From: Steinernema hermaphroditum
Lineage: Eukaryota; Nematoda; Chromadorea; Rhabditida; Steinernematidae
DNA length: 64,000 bases
Assembly: GCA_030435675.1 (NCBI GenBank)
Contig: CM059625.1
Coordinates: forward strand, 5,208,001-5,272,000
Direction of reading: 5' to 3'
Shown here: piece by piece, positions 1-13,300 of the stretch
How positions within the stretch are numbered: position 1 is the first letter of the stretch
Layout of the letters: each line of letters starts with the position of its first letter
Translations under genes and position numbers: made by a program
Notes under the pieces: generated by a model
What the model was told of the DNA's origin: nothing
The model's input: the letters and a program-made list of their open reading frames with translations, nothing else
Database searches by the model: none

Positions 1-66
1 CTCTCAGATTTCTCTATTAAATTAGTCATTTCTTAAGCCATCACCAGACATCAATTGCTGTTTCAG

Positions 67-3000
67 CTTATGCACTGTGCTATTCTGCTTTTTGGCGGTA
101 TGTACCGGCGCCTATGTCGCTTCATCGCTGTTCGCCGACACTTCGAACGAGCCGAATACCGTATGCCTGATACTTGAAAATATTTTCCGAGAGCGACTAA
201 AACGACCGCAGAAGAGGTCGTCTTTGGTGGAGAGCATGATCAAAGTAGGGAAGCAGCCCTGGGACGGTAAGTCTCCACTTGAACATTTGGCATGTTTAAG
301 AATATCGGAGGCGATTGTCATCATTTTGAAATTACTGTTTTCGGCTCGCGATATTTTCCCCTGTTAGCGTTGTAGTAACAAAATCTTTCAATCGCATATT
401 ACGCCTAAACATTGCCTAAGTTAATAACGGCACTTGTTCTCCTGCTGAACAACAGAAGAACAATTATCTATAATACATTCTTGTTGTGGCACAATTGTAA
501 TTACCGAACATGTAAAACCACATCGTATACAATACGCATCGTTGTATTTAGCTGTATCTATTCAGGACTGGAACTCCCAGAACCAGTAAACGTGGCTGTA
601 GAAGATCTCATCGAACAACTCGTGGACAATTACATCAACTCTTGGTATCAAACGGAAATCAGCAATGACCACGCTTTTGTGAATGAAATAAGGTTAAAAT
701 TATGATCTTAAACGGCATGTACGAGTCGCTTTTAGATATCAAATTAGGTACGCCAGTGCAGTGCTATTCAGAAGGCTGAATGACATCGATTTGGCAGAGA
801 CAATATTGAACGACATCGTTCCTGTTGCCGTGATACATGCAGACAGGATACTGAGAACGGAGGATGGAATTGATAAACAGGCAGGATGTTGTTACTTGTT
901 TGGGGCTGGATATTTAAAATTTGCATTCAACGCCAGTCGGAAAAAAGGCAAAGAAGTAGCAAGCTTCTAGTAATTGAAATGCTTGCTAGCTGACGAAGTG
1001 AAGTCGCTAATTAGAAATAGCAGGCGTCGCGTTGGGCTTCGGCAGAGCTTAAAACAACACCAGTCGTTTCATATCTGTCCATTCAGACGCTGCCACCCCT
1101 AATGATCGAAACAAAGATCCTGGAGAGCTTCGCTGACGTGCACTGCGTAATGACCTCAAGACAGGCCGAGTGTGACTACCTCCGATCACTTGCCGATTTC
1201 CTCGTTGGACAACTCATCGATGAGTCCAGGGTGGCTGGACGGTCTTTGGACGAGGAATCGCCCGTACATAACGTCGCCCTTCCTTCTTTGCGGAACGTAA
1301 GTGGACGAAGATGTCCACAACGGTAAAAGAACTTTTTTTAGAAGAAATGGCCGAGTCATAGCTGTCGACACTTTCTACGCGAACTCTTAGTTTACTCCTT
1401 CTTCATTCCGGTACTGGACCTCTTGGCAGACCCTGACACGATTAATATGCTGCTAGTGCTGCTGTTTGACCCAGAACCAATGGCCGACTATCCCATCACT
1501 AAGGTACCAGAATATGCAAAGTGTGAAACGACAGGTTCATTTAGTCAAAAAGGGTGCCATTCCTTTATGGACTGACGAAATGCGCGATGGACGACACTCC
1601 GGAGTCGTTAATTCAGCTGAAACTCAGTGAAATTGTTCGTGATCCTCGACATCTGCAGATGTTCAGCATGTACCTGAAAGATTCCAAAGGTCCTACCAAT
1701 GTGCTCAAGTTCTTGCTTCAAGCTGATGATGTGCACAGTAGAATGCAGCAAATCGGTTTTGGAAATAAGGTAGTTCTAACAGTCGATACAGCTGGCAAAA
1801 TAGCGTAACCTTCTGTAGGTCGACGATATAGTCAAAGGAGAGTTACGTGCCGATATCTCTACTCTCTACGATAACTTTGCTAAACCGTCATCACCTGAAT
1901 ACGTGCAGCTCCCTGAGGACCTCCTGGAAGAGTTTCGAGAAGCAGTCGAGTCAGACGACCTCTTGTTTCTTGACCGAGTTGTGGAAAAGGTTTGCTTTTA
2001 TTCCATTTTCCGTCTCGACTTAGTACATTGTAGACATATCAACTGCTCTACCAACGCCTTCAATTCGATCATGTCGTCACCTTCTGTCAATCAGAATGCT
2101 ATCTCGGCTATCTCTGTGGCTCGCCCCCAGAAGCGGTGGAAGAACTGATTGAGTCAAACATGCCCGACAAGTCAGCTGCTGGTCGTCGACAGGCATTCAG
2201 CGTTTCCAGCCAGTCATCGTTTTCCTTCTCACAATTTAGGTATGATCCGTAGTTAAAAAATCATTTACATGCCTGTAATTGCAGAAACCGTCTGTGGTCA
2301 GTTATCATTCCGACATCGACCGATGGGTCTCTTGATGAGTGCGGAAGTGATATTAGCTCCGGCTACTATTCTACATCCTCAAGGGGTATAGAGGTTGGAG
2401 ACGAGGCAGCCTGTGTGGTTGGCTCCTTGGCGCCGCACATCTCCGCCGTTCGATATCCATCCAGTTCACCTGAGAATTTCTCCGTTCCGGCGATTGACGT
2501 AGGTGTATGTATAATTGCTAAACTTCCAACAACCTTTGTACCATGCCCTCTAGCGAATTTGAACCCCCACACCACAGTTTTGTGCATTGCGTTCAGTTTC
2601 AGGTCACAATGGCTGATGATGCTCCAGACGAAGGATTCATTGTTCCGGCCGTGAATGCAGAGCCGGGCAAGCCTCAAAGCGGAGAACTAATCTGTGAGAA
2701 AACCAGGGACATGTCCAGATGGAGGGTGCAGATACCAAGAATTGAACCGCGAAGAGACACTAACGGTAAGACTGTCGGACGGCATTGATGCGAAATTGCA
2801 CGGTTTCGTAGGAAGAACGATGTTTGTCTACATCATCTCAGTGGAGCGTTCCGACATCGAAGGGGAACTTACACCTCGCAAATGGGAGGTCGTCCGCCGC
2901 TACCATGAATTTTACATCCTCGAGTCAAAACTGAACGAATTCCATGGTGACCTTATCAAAACGGACCCGTTGCCTCCAAAACGTACTCTTCGGACGAAAA

Positions 3001-4033
3001 ATCGAGAGTTCATCGAAAGCGTGCGCCTTCAGTTCGAACGAAACCTTCAACTTCTCACCCAGCAATCCGTATTGAAGCGCTCCGATCTGCTGGCGGTTTT
3101 CTTGAGCGGCGAAGAAGAAATTACGAACAACGCCGTTTTCTCGATGAGCAACACCTGGAGGGTCGTCAAGAAGGTTCCTGGGAAATTCAGTCGTGAAAAG
3201 GGTCAGCACATGAAGCCGTTCTTGCTGCACATGATGGCCGTTGTTTTGGCTCCGGCTGATGTGCAAAAGGCGGAGTTCGGCAGTAATGGAAAGAAATCGG
3301 AGTCTAGGTGAGCGAAAATGCTTATGATATACGAATATCAAGCATTCTTTTCAGTAGTATATCGTCCATTTCTTTTGAACAGTCCGTGAATAAGCCTAAA
3401 CAAATTCCACTCAATTCGATATATGGAAATAACTGCCCTTCAAGCTGTGCCACTTCAACGCTGTTTGAATATGTTCCTTGGACAGGGTACGTAAAACACT
3501 GTGTTACCTATCAAGACAGCATCATGTAACGTTTCAGAAGTATTTGCCACGCCCTTATGTTCCTTATTCAACGCTGCTTCAACGTGTCTTCTGCCTTCAG
3601 CTGCCTTTTGCTGTCAATACTTCGTTTCTTCCGGTCTATTATCGACAAAATCATCATTAATCTTCTCGCTTCGGTTCTCGGCTATTCGCTTAATGACTCA
3701 AACGTGGTCCAACTAGTTCACTTGCTGCAAAAAGCGCTATTTACTGCCGATGAAGGATCGAGTACAGAACAGGTTGCACTTCAGCATACGTCTGATCTCA
3801 TCTACGTTTTTTAGGAGAAGGTCATGAGGGCCGAACTCGCCCAGCGGCGGACTGTGGAGTACCTACAAGATCAGCTTCCCAGCGCGTTCGTGCAAGGCGT
3901 CGGAAAGAAACGCTTCCGTCAAAGCGTGCAAAACCTATTTTCCGCTCTTCAACACCCTCGACTCAACAAACAGTTGAGCTACGTTCTGATCGACCTTCTG
4001 GTTAGGAAGCTATTCCCAGAGTTTAGAAATTAA
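67..4033 (+). CDS. snx-14: sorting nexin 14 orthologue (PXA-RGS-PX-nexin C), 5' end cut by window
   Basis: Membrane-anchored sorting nexin; SNX14 relatives act at ER/endolysosome contacts in lipid handling. Exons read as 67-266, 566-692, 748-880 (or 955), 1087-1296, 1342-1503, 1545-1769, 1819-1989, 2034-2239, 2285-2498, 2603-2765, 2812-3307, 3355-3486, 3538-3772, 3815-4033; about 963 residues visible, close to the length of human SNX14. Order seen: PXA region (QPWDGLELPEPVNVAVEDL, NSWYQTEISNDHAFVNEIR), a conserved segment ending FIPVLDLLADPDTINMLL, RGS-like region (KLSEIVRDPRHLQMF), PX domain (VVRRYHEFYILESKLNEFHG, then KRTLRTKNREF) and nexin C (LNKQLSYVLIDLLVRKLFPEF). The start codon and the usual N-terminal membrane segments lie mostly before the window. 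The exon 3 end is ambiguous: a GC donor at 881 or a GT donor at 956, both in phase. A poly(A) signal aataaa is at 4169. Convergent with the AP-3 delta gene. Confidence 0.93.
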
Positions 4034-5005
4034 CTAATGCATGCGATTTTATTCGTCCCGCGTGACTGTTTTTGTATGTATAGAGCTTAACGCTGCTTAG
4101 ATTGTATATTAAGGGCGGTTAAGTCCTTTCGTCACCACGGTTGTGATGCTAATGCGAGGTCTATTGTTAATAAAAATCCTATCTGTAGCATGTCACCTTT
4201 GATCAACCCTATCAAACTTAAACATGCATTGGGTTGCAACATTGGAAATGAGTCATTTCGTAACCCTTCTTTAAATTCGCGTTTGTTACTAGACACAAAT
4301 ATACTGGAGAATTGCCAGGTGACTTCCTAACCTTAACCCTTTTTGTGAAGTATTTTAACTGGGCTAACAAGGTTAGTTGCAGGTAGGCAGCGTGCATAAC
4401 TGTCGCAAGGTGCCCAGTGTCATAAGGGTATTCGGAAAGTTCTGCGAACAGAAAATGGGATGTTTCCGTAAGAAAACGCCTCTAAATCTAAATCGAGAAA
4501 CAAGCAAGACAGACTCCTACGTGCCTTGGCCTAATTTTCAAGAAGCGTGTTCAGTCCTGTATCGACGCTAAAGATGATAATTTCAAGAGATATTTGGGCT
4601 ACCACTACTCCGCTATCACAGCCCTCTCTATTCTGCAAAGACCCCAATTTTTACTGTACACCTGTGACGTTCTTACAACTCTTGGACATCACCTTTACGT
4701 TTCGACACACAACGATATCTTAGGAATACAACCGGATCTCGAAATCCATCACTGGTCAGCAGCAAAGCGATCCCAAATTACCTCCATTGTTTCATCATAC
4801 ATGCTCTCCTTCATTGACCCACAATTTGCGCATTCAACACGACAGTTGCATACTGGCTTTACTGGTCATGACGTTATTACTCAATCCGGGGCAAGGTGTT
4901 CTAATACATAAATATACAATAAATACAAAAAACTGGAACATGCTAGTTGATAACTCTTAATGGAAAGAAAAAAGAAGAAACAACGAAAACATAAATAACT
5001 GCATC
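4034..5005. other. intergenic region between convergent genes
   Basis: Holds the snx-14 3' UTR (aataaa at 4169) and the unassigned 3' end of the minus-strand AP-3 gene. Open frames at 4377-4571 and 4594-4911 on the plus strand show no family I recognise and no convincing splice context. An aataaa at 4918 follows the second frame closely but is not enough to call a gene. Confidence 0.5.
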
Positions 5006-8000
5006 TCACAACGTAGCACTGGCTATCTCGCGGAGCTCATCAATAATCAGATAGATCAGCTGCTGATCGCCGCACCGTCCATCAATTTGCAAACGTCCAT
5101 CCTGAAAAAAGCAGATAAGCTCATGATGTGTTCTTTGCTGCAGTGACTCACCTTTAGCTTTAGAAGAATGCACACCGGATCTTGTCTAACGGTTCGAGCG
5201 AACAGAGATGCAGTATTTTTTATTTCTTCGACAACTGAAATCGTTTGGTGGAATATTTCTATGGTGTGCGGTACTACCTGAGAGGTGTCCGAAGAAACAC
5301 AACCGGTGAAGGGCTTCTGACCACGGAAGATTGCACGGCAACTGCATACTCGACTTGCTGTCCACATCTCCGCTTTGCAGCAGTAAACTGTAGGAATCAT
5401 TGCCGATGGAGGAGGGCTCCAGGAAGTCCACGGCCATGAGACGCAGCTGGAAGTCGATCTTGCTCTCAGTGAAGCTACCACCTTCCTTCTGAATTTTGGC
5501 GGTTATTTATATGCTCTTGTGTTTGTGCTTACCTCGGCAAAGTACGTAATGCTTCCTCTTAGCTTCTGTGGAACGTTGAAAGCGTTTACCTTGAAGCTTA
5601 GATCGAGCTGGTTTGATACAGTGGCCGGCAATTGAAACGGTACGGGAATGGTTGACTGTAAAAATTAAGATACATATTACTCATATCTGGCTGCTGATAT
5701 CTCATTAGATACATATTACGGATACCTATCTACTGCTATCTTATTGAATGTAACTCCAATGTACATCATTGGATGTTTCACACAAAAAGACAATAATCAA
5801 GCCCAATGAATGAGTGACACTTACCCCTCCAAGAAGTCGTGCGTTCAGACTGTCCAGCACATTCATCTCCATTTGTTTCACCAACCCACCGGAAAGGTTT
5901 TCCACCACAATGCTAATCGCGACATGCGCTGAATTCTCGGCTTGTGACGATCTGACTTCGTATTTCTGAACAGAGCTCCATATTAAAGTTATGCCATCGT
6001 ATGTTTTTCCATACCATTCTCAGAGTGTTATTTTGAGCCAGTGGTTTGAAAGAAGAAAGATGCGACTTCTTTCGTGCAAAAGTACCCGTCTGTTGCTTAG
6101 AAGGCGTTGAGTTCCCGTTCGAAGAGTCTCCAGCGGTAGCCAGATTGGGGTTGCTTGGAGTACAGATGCCGCTGGCCTCCTCGTAGACGCCCTTGTCGAT
6201 TCCTCCATTCTCTTCTTCATTCACCACCTTCCTCTTCTTTTTCTTTCCGTCCTTAGACTTTTTCTTCGTTCCATGTGCAAGAGCTCGGGCGGCAGCTTCC
6301 GTGGCACTTGCCGAGTTCAACCATTCGTCGACGTCACCTTCCACGACATCGGATGGAGGAGCGACTTTGAGTGAGCCGGAGCGCTTCTTTTTCTTTTCTT
6401 TCTTTCTGAAATGCGCAGTTTATGTTAAAGTAGAATAGCCCGTTGTAAATTTTCGAGCATCTCATCTAATGAATCGAATAACTCGTATGTCTATCGAATA
6501 TTCAAAGAAAGATCGAATAGAAAATTGTAGACACAATGAGGAACTGAACCCCCTCCCCCCACCCCATCATCGCTAGCAAACACGATGGCAATCAGCGAAC
6601 GAGTGGATGTTTACTCTTGCCCTTGAGATTCTCGGACATCGAATCTTAAAAGCGATTCGACATTTAAAGATTTGTAAATATTCGATATCCCTAATCTGGT
6701 GTACTTTGATGAAACATGATTGTGAAAACGAACGCACTCCATTAGATGTACATACCCGGTTTTTTCCTTCTTCCTCCTCGTCTTCACCGGAGAACTTTCT
6801 ATAAACACATCTGGTTCGCCATGATACCCATTTGTCGCTTGGAAAGAATCGGACTGCTTCATCATCACTCTAGGCTGAGCATAAGGTTGTGGGCCATGCA
6901 TGCGCTCTTCGTCCCGAAGAGGCTCATCAAGGTCGATATCTAAGGCCCGGTAATCCTCCTCCTCGTCCTTCTTGTCCGAATCGCCTTCATCATCGGTTGA
7001 CTTCGCGTTTTCGGGCATTTCGCCGTCGTCACGGTTTACCTGCAATTGAGAATGGAGATACAGTGCCATAGCAAGGGTGCTAACTTGGTGGACAATAGGC
7101 AGATCGTCGTCTTCGCTCGAGGAAACCACGACAACGTTCTTCCTTCCTTTCTTTCCTTTCTTTCCCTTCTTCGACTTTTTCTCCTCTTTGGCCTTCTTCC
7201 ACGACAGGGTAGACTCCTGTTGTTCCATGTAGCGATTCAGTCCGACCACCCCGGGAATCTCCAAAGGACTCTGAAGATCAGATGGCGCTTCCGAACATTC
7301 CAGTGAGTCTTTTTGCGAAAATTTCGTTGGCCTCTTTGAGGGAACCGCTTGCTTCGCTTCGCCCTTTACGTAGTACGGATTGTTCTCAATCTCCATCTGT
7401 CGTTGAGCTCTTCGCCGTTCGAGTTCGGCTGATTCTCTGTGCTTTCGGTGCCTCTTCTTGTGTTCAACGGGCACTTCTACAGATTCCGCACGTTCCTCGT
7501 GTTCTTCCACAACTTCCTCTTCATCTTCTTCGTCAGAATACTTCGTCCATCCACCACCAAAGCCTTGGAATTCAGGGCGAACATTTTCCATTTCATGTAT
7601 GTCTTCCTCCTCCGATTCGGATTCCGAAATTGGATCGCAGATCCAAGCGTCGAGGTCCAGCCTGCAAGTGACATATGTGATTAGCAATTGTCAGAACAGA
7701 TCCAATAAGCTTACCCCGTCGGAACCGGCACTTTCCGTTGAGCCTTCGGCGCAACGGGATTCAACTCTCCGTCAAACAGTGACCCTACCACCTCTCCGAA
7801 GCACTCCTTGTTGCTGTGTCCCTTTTCGATTAGCCTGATCATGGCGACAAGAGTGCAGGCGCGCTCTTGAGCCTCCAAATGATCGACGTATTCAAACTCA
7901 GGCAATTTGGAAAGCATCAAATTGTCCAGCGACTCCACGCTGTCCCAATCCTCATCCTAGAATTACGTCAACACTCTAACTAAATGCAAGATGAAGCCTT

Positions 8001-10379
8001 ACTTTTTCATATTTTTGAAGCATCACGCTATATAATTTTGCAATATTCTGCACACACACGCTAAGGATATGACCTGGCATAACAGACGTTTTCGTTTTGA
8101 GCATTGATTCGAGCACCGAGTGTATGTCGCGGACATGTCTGCAAAGGACACTTTCGGTAATTGCTCGTAAATTATTGAACACTCACTCCGAATATTCTCC
8201 GCAAATCCACACAGCGGCGAGAAGCACTTCGGAAATATTGCTACGGTGCTGTGAACTACCGGCTAGGAGCAAGTGAGCATTTTCGACGAGAAGCGCCATC
8301 TGAGAGACGGAGAAGTGGCGAATGGACTGCACCCGAACGGTGACATCTTGGATCTGAAAAAAGGAGTCCTTGTAACTTGTGTGAAAGAGGAAAAAAAATT
8401 GAAACATTTTGTTTTTAGAACATTACGGCTATTTGATCGTTTTTTCACTAATAATAATATGAGAGCCACTGGAAAGGATTGGATCATTTGTACAAGAAAG
8501 AGCCCCGTAGTTCCGTTGGTACTTCGACCACGGTACTTCTCTGGCTTGATTGCTCAGGCTTGATTCATATGGTTTTGCAATCAATAATTACCGCTACCTT
8601 TATAAATTTTCAGCTGGTTCGGAAAGAGAGGTAAACACAGAATTAATTGGCCTTGTGCATAGTGAAAGGAAGCGCATAAGCCATCGACGCCCCCTCAGGT
8701 CAATGTTACAACATACCTGTTCAGCAATCATCGTTCCGTGTTTCGTTCCTTCGACCTTCGTCAGCTCGACGAGCACGGAGATGTACCACTCGAAGTTCGT
8801 AATGTACTGGTAGTTGTTGTATGAGCAGATGGAGATGATCCTTGCTAGAAGCTCGTCCCTATAGTTCGACCCTTCTGCTGCATCCACGTGTTCCATCAGC
8901 TTTTTCACGATTTCCATGATGTTCTTCTTGGACACCATTCCGTAGAGAAGGTCAAGCGATCGCAGCCGAATGCTCTCGTCCTTGTCGTCCAGACACCTCA
9001 GCACGATGTCTTTGTGTGCTTGGACTGCTTTCGGGTGAGTCTTCAGTATCCGTCCCATGGCCAGAAGACCGAGATACTTCAGGTTTTGGTCGGAATCTTC
9101 GATCAGCACTCCGAGCTTCTGCACGCAGAGCTGGATGCTCGGTGTGTGGTCGCCAGGACCACCCGACGACACGCTGATCAGCACGGCGATGACGGTGTTA
9201 ATACACTCGTACAGAAGTGACATGGCAGAAGTGCTGAAAAGGAATAATGTGTTTGTCGAAAGTGGAAGCGGTGTTTACTTGTTGATGAGATTGGTCAATG
9301 GTTCCAGGAGTTTCTTTCCTAGCCGCGGTTCAAGGGGAACCAGTGCACCGAACTGAAGTGAATATACATTAAACTCCGAACACGTTCATGAAAAAGAAAG
9401 CTCAGACAAGCTTCTAGTTCAAGTTGTCCTGGATCAAACAGTCACATAGGGATCGAGCAATAATAAGCCGCATAAACTCGATCAGATTAAAAATGCTAAC
9501 AAACCTACCAGCTTGATGATCTTGATCAGCATCCAGTTATTCGATGAAGTGGTCATGAGCTTGAAGAACATGGGTGCGAGAGACAGATAATTCTTAGGAT
9601 TCTTCCTAGCCAGCTCACAAATAACATTCACCGCCGCACTTTGGACTCCCGGATCCGCATCTTCCAGCTTATCCTTTAGTCGTTGGAATGTTGGGCGAAG
9701 AGATTCGGGATATTTCAAAAATATTTTGTACAAAAGTAGAACTGCACGTTTCCTGACATAGGGACGACTCGACGTCAACTGCAGCAAAAAATCCGGGTAT
9801 TATACGTGAGAGAACGGAGGTGACTCACGAGATTGACGACATCGTTTGCGAGATCTCTGGCCAAATCCGTAGTCACAAAACAGGACAGCCCGCCTAGTGC
9901 GACGCCAACGTCGTACATGTTGGGGCTGTGGAGATCTTTACGAATCATGTTCGTGGTCAGCATGAGAACGTCGGTTTCATCGTGGAAGCTTTGGGCGGCC
10001 GCTAAGTAGCCGATGCGTTTCTCGCAATACTTCGTCGACGCCATCACCTCGATGATGTTAAACGAGGCCCATGAGATGTCGTATCCCATCATTTGCAGCT
10101 GAATCAGTACCGATATTGCAGAGGATCGTTTTTTTTTTCAAACGTACGTATGCGAGCTTCTCGACTGCGTTCGCTTTGACAAAAGTGGAATCCTGGCGGA
10201 GCTCCATTTTGATCTCCTCGATGCAAGCGGCGATGTACTTTGCCTACAAAAAATTGCCACCATATTCTTATGATCCTATTTACCTCATTGTCCTTGTTGT
10301 TTCGGATCCCTCGAATCAGATCAGTGAGACTTTTGTCAAAGAGGCGATCGAGGTTACTGCGCACTTTGCGCAACGCCAT
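5006..10379 (-). CDS. apd-3: AP-3 complex subunit delta
   Basis: Large subunit of the AP-3 adaptor, which sorts cargo from endosomes/trans-Golgi to lysosomes and gut granules. Seventeen exons: 10379-10284, 10243-10148, 10098-9829, 9778-9509, 9352-9279, 9233-8717, 8353-8187, 8138-8003, 7956-7715, 7661-7085, 7039-6756, 6405-6015, 5965-5825, 5655-5533, 5488-5278, 5234-5152, 5101-5006; 1257 residues, like human AP3D1. The start at 10379 (MALRKVRSNLDRLFDKSL) matches the family start. The adaptin N repeats cover about the first 590 residues (GYDISWASFNIIEVM, FLKYPESLRP, GVQSAAVNVICELARKNPKN, VLIEDSDQNLKYLGLLAM). Then comes the family hinge GELNPVAPKAQRKVPVP..LDLDAW, an acidic/basic low-complexity region with the conserved EMPENA and DYRALDIDLDEPL blocks, and a C-terminal ear (NVLDSLNARLLGG). 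The intron at 7084-7040 is 45 nt and in frame, so retention would be silent to the frame. Confidence 0.96.
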
Positions 10380-13300
10380 CGCCTCGAACCTGGAATGCAA
10401 TTGTTGCCACTAGCGATCGACTATAAAAAGGGGGAAAACGACAAAACAAATATGTCTGGAAAGGCAGGCAATGGACTAACGACTGCTACTGGGTGCAGTG
10501 CCGAGTCGCCATCGTGGTCGCGCGATGTGGGTGGCCTCCAACGAGACTCCCTTGTCTTATCGATGTTGCTCTCAACCGCTCTCGTTGGCGTCCGGCCAGA
10601 TATCGGTTATCGTAGATGGGAAACACGCGCCGAGAGCTGGCCGATTTGCTCGTCACATGCGCGAACTGCGGAATGCTGCTAACGCCGCGCGATGCTCCGC
10701 TTCTTCTTCCTCTAACCGACTGGGCCGCCTCGAAATGCGGGCGTCATTCACACAGACACACAATAGCAAACATCATGCATCATTTCGAGCCCACTTACTT
10801 TTGGAAAGAGGACAGTCGTGAAGCCCATTTTGACGACGTTGACGAACTGCCGTTGAACGCTGCAGCGAAGTCATCACTGAAAGGAGGACGAGTAGGAGAA
10901 TTAATCGTGGCCGCTGGGCAAATTAGCACGCATACCTCTCGGAGAGACAAGAACCATTGGTCATGTAAGTGATGCGGTTGCCGCCCGAAGGTAGGGCGAA
11001 CGACATTATTATCCTCCTCTAGTGGTACGCGAGAATCGTCGGTGTATCATCGACTGCCTTATCCACAGCTTCCAGGGTCTGTGATGATGCATGATGGCGG
11101 CTACGTACGTATGTAATTACCGACTAATGTTTGTTGGTGGATGAAAGGCTGCTGGAGTCAATCGAGCGGCGTTAAGCGGACACGGAGCGTCGAGCGGAGG
11201 CTCCGGCAACAACGCACGGAAACTGGCGTATAAGGGTCGATTTTGTAAACAAAACCGTTGGCGACAGTCGCCGAGTGGCGAAGCGGGCACTGTGCTTTTC
11301 GCGGGGGTTTGTTGTCGGGGGCCGATTTGTCGGAATTGATTTGCATGCGCCGCTCGACCTCTTATCAGTTTGTTTTGCCGTTGTTGTTTTGTTCCCTGGT
11401 AAAACAGTCGTTGAATCGTGTAGAGAGGGTGGAACGTCGCAGCAGGAGAAGCACGTAGGTCAACGAAAACGGTTTGGGCAGGAAAACACTGAAATGTTGT
11501 CAATCTGTGGCCTTCAAATAATACGTTTTTTCTTCGAAGGTATAAGACGCGTAAGCCAAGTGTCATACCCTCAGGCAACGGAAGGACTATTCGCAAAAGA
11601 ATGGAATTCTGCTAAGCACGGCACTGAAATAACTGTGCACGGAAGTTCCCAACAACAAACAGCAAGTTTGTGCATAACGGCGCTGGCTCTTAGGCTTTCA
11701 AAAGTGAACGTTTATTTGCGCCGAAATTAATCAAGCAAAGCGAATACCCCCAAGCAAAAAGCGAGGTAATTGAATATGTCGAACTCAATTCACTGTTTCC
11801 TTCCCCCGCATATCCACAATTCGCCTTCCGGTTTTAGGGAAAAAGTGAAACAGGGACAAATATAACGCGCCGACTGATGACATCATAAAGCCTACAGCTT
11901 AAAAAATTGGTTTAGTTGAAGGAAAATGGTGGGAGTGGACACGTCACGTTTATTCCTTTGATTACTCGCTAACTAAAAGTGTTTGAATAACTCAAATATA
12001 GTAAGTCAGCTTTCGCATGATTTGCAAACAAAAGCACGCTGGCACATCAGTTCTCACAGTAAACACTAAAATCGCCCAAACGCCACACCAGCGTAGGGCC
12101 GAAATGAAGAGAGCCTCGCTTTCTCATGAGATAAAAGTCATTATCATAATCTATAGGGTGTAATTTCCAGCCTGAAAAGTGGTGGTTAGGCGCACGGAAC
12201 TGCAATCCGCTGTAGCCCAGTCATGTACGGATACCATACACACAACCTAGATTGACACTGCTTTCCTTGCCGAACAGGAAAACATCGTTTTTTTCGGAAG
12301 TCGGATCTGCACACAGAGCGTGTGAAAATAAAGAGTCGGTGCCCGGGAAAACAAGCTCGAGGCACAGATATTGCAGCAGACCGATATTTTCTTAAGCGAC
12401 ACCGTACTATGGTCTCGTCGGCATACATTAACTGAAAGCCGTGACGTACAAAGCTGGCCATATAGAGAAACACAGTATCACAAACAGAAGTACACGATCT
12501 TAATATTATCATTAGGATGAAACTCTGCTTTGAGCATCCACTGAAATCTAGTCGATAGACCTCGAATTCCACGGCTAAAGATAATATCTTTAATCGTGCC
12601 AGGCGAGGATTATAGCAGCTTTCCCAGCATCAACTCTTTTTAATACGAATCCCGTCGCTTGCGGCACCTTTTTGATACGGACTGATCGATCAATTACCCA
12701 CAAAAATAGTCCAATTACTAAACAATGTTAAACATAGTAATCAAAAAACATCGGGCGCACCCTTAATGAGCTGAAATGGACGTTTGAATCGTATGACTGG
12801 GCGCAAAAACGCCAACGCAAATGACATTTTGTTTTACGAGAGGCGGTCAACATGCAAACCGCTGGGACATGATGACGTGATGGATGCGTTAAGAACTGAG
12901 AACTTGCACGGCACCTGTCATCGGAGCAGCTTTGATGACAGTGGTGACGAGATCGGCATCGACGAGCAAAGAGAACTTTTTTAAAATATCACCGTTGCAA
13001 AATATAGAAATATTTGCACAATTTTGGAAGCGTTGGACAATACTTGTAACAAAAGAAATTGGAGATGAGTCATATGGCATATTTGAAATGGGTGTGCTAA
13101 AGAGGAAGTTTCGCAAACAAATATCATTTTTGATGCGCAGCCGCGTTCTAAACCTCGTGTTTTGGACAGTTTCCAATGGATGCGCAAACATCAATTGTTC
13201 CAGTTTGATTTGTTTCTATTTCTCTTTTATAATTACGCTAGAATACATAGCATTACGGGTTCAAACTGTGCCAATTTTCCAAATTTAGCTATATCGATTA

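Noticed and set aside
10616..10972. Plus-strand frame of 118 codons with a CxxC
   Set aside because: Single CxxC only and no relatives recognised; on the other strand a donor-like gtaagt suggests possible 5' exon of apd-3 instead. Neither is strong.
11258..11300. tRNA-like gtcgccgagtggcgaag
   Set aside because: Resembles a tRNA A box, but there is no B box at the proper distance.
11275..11730. Plus-strand frame of 151 codons upstream of apd-3
   Set aside because: GC-rich promoter-like sequence, no motif, no splice signals that improve it.
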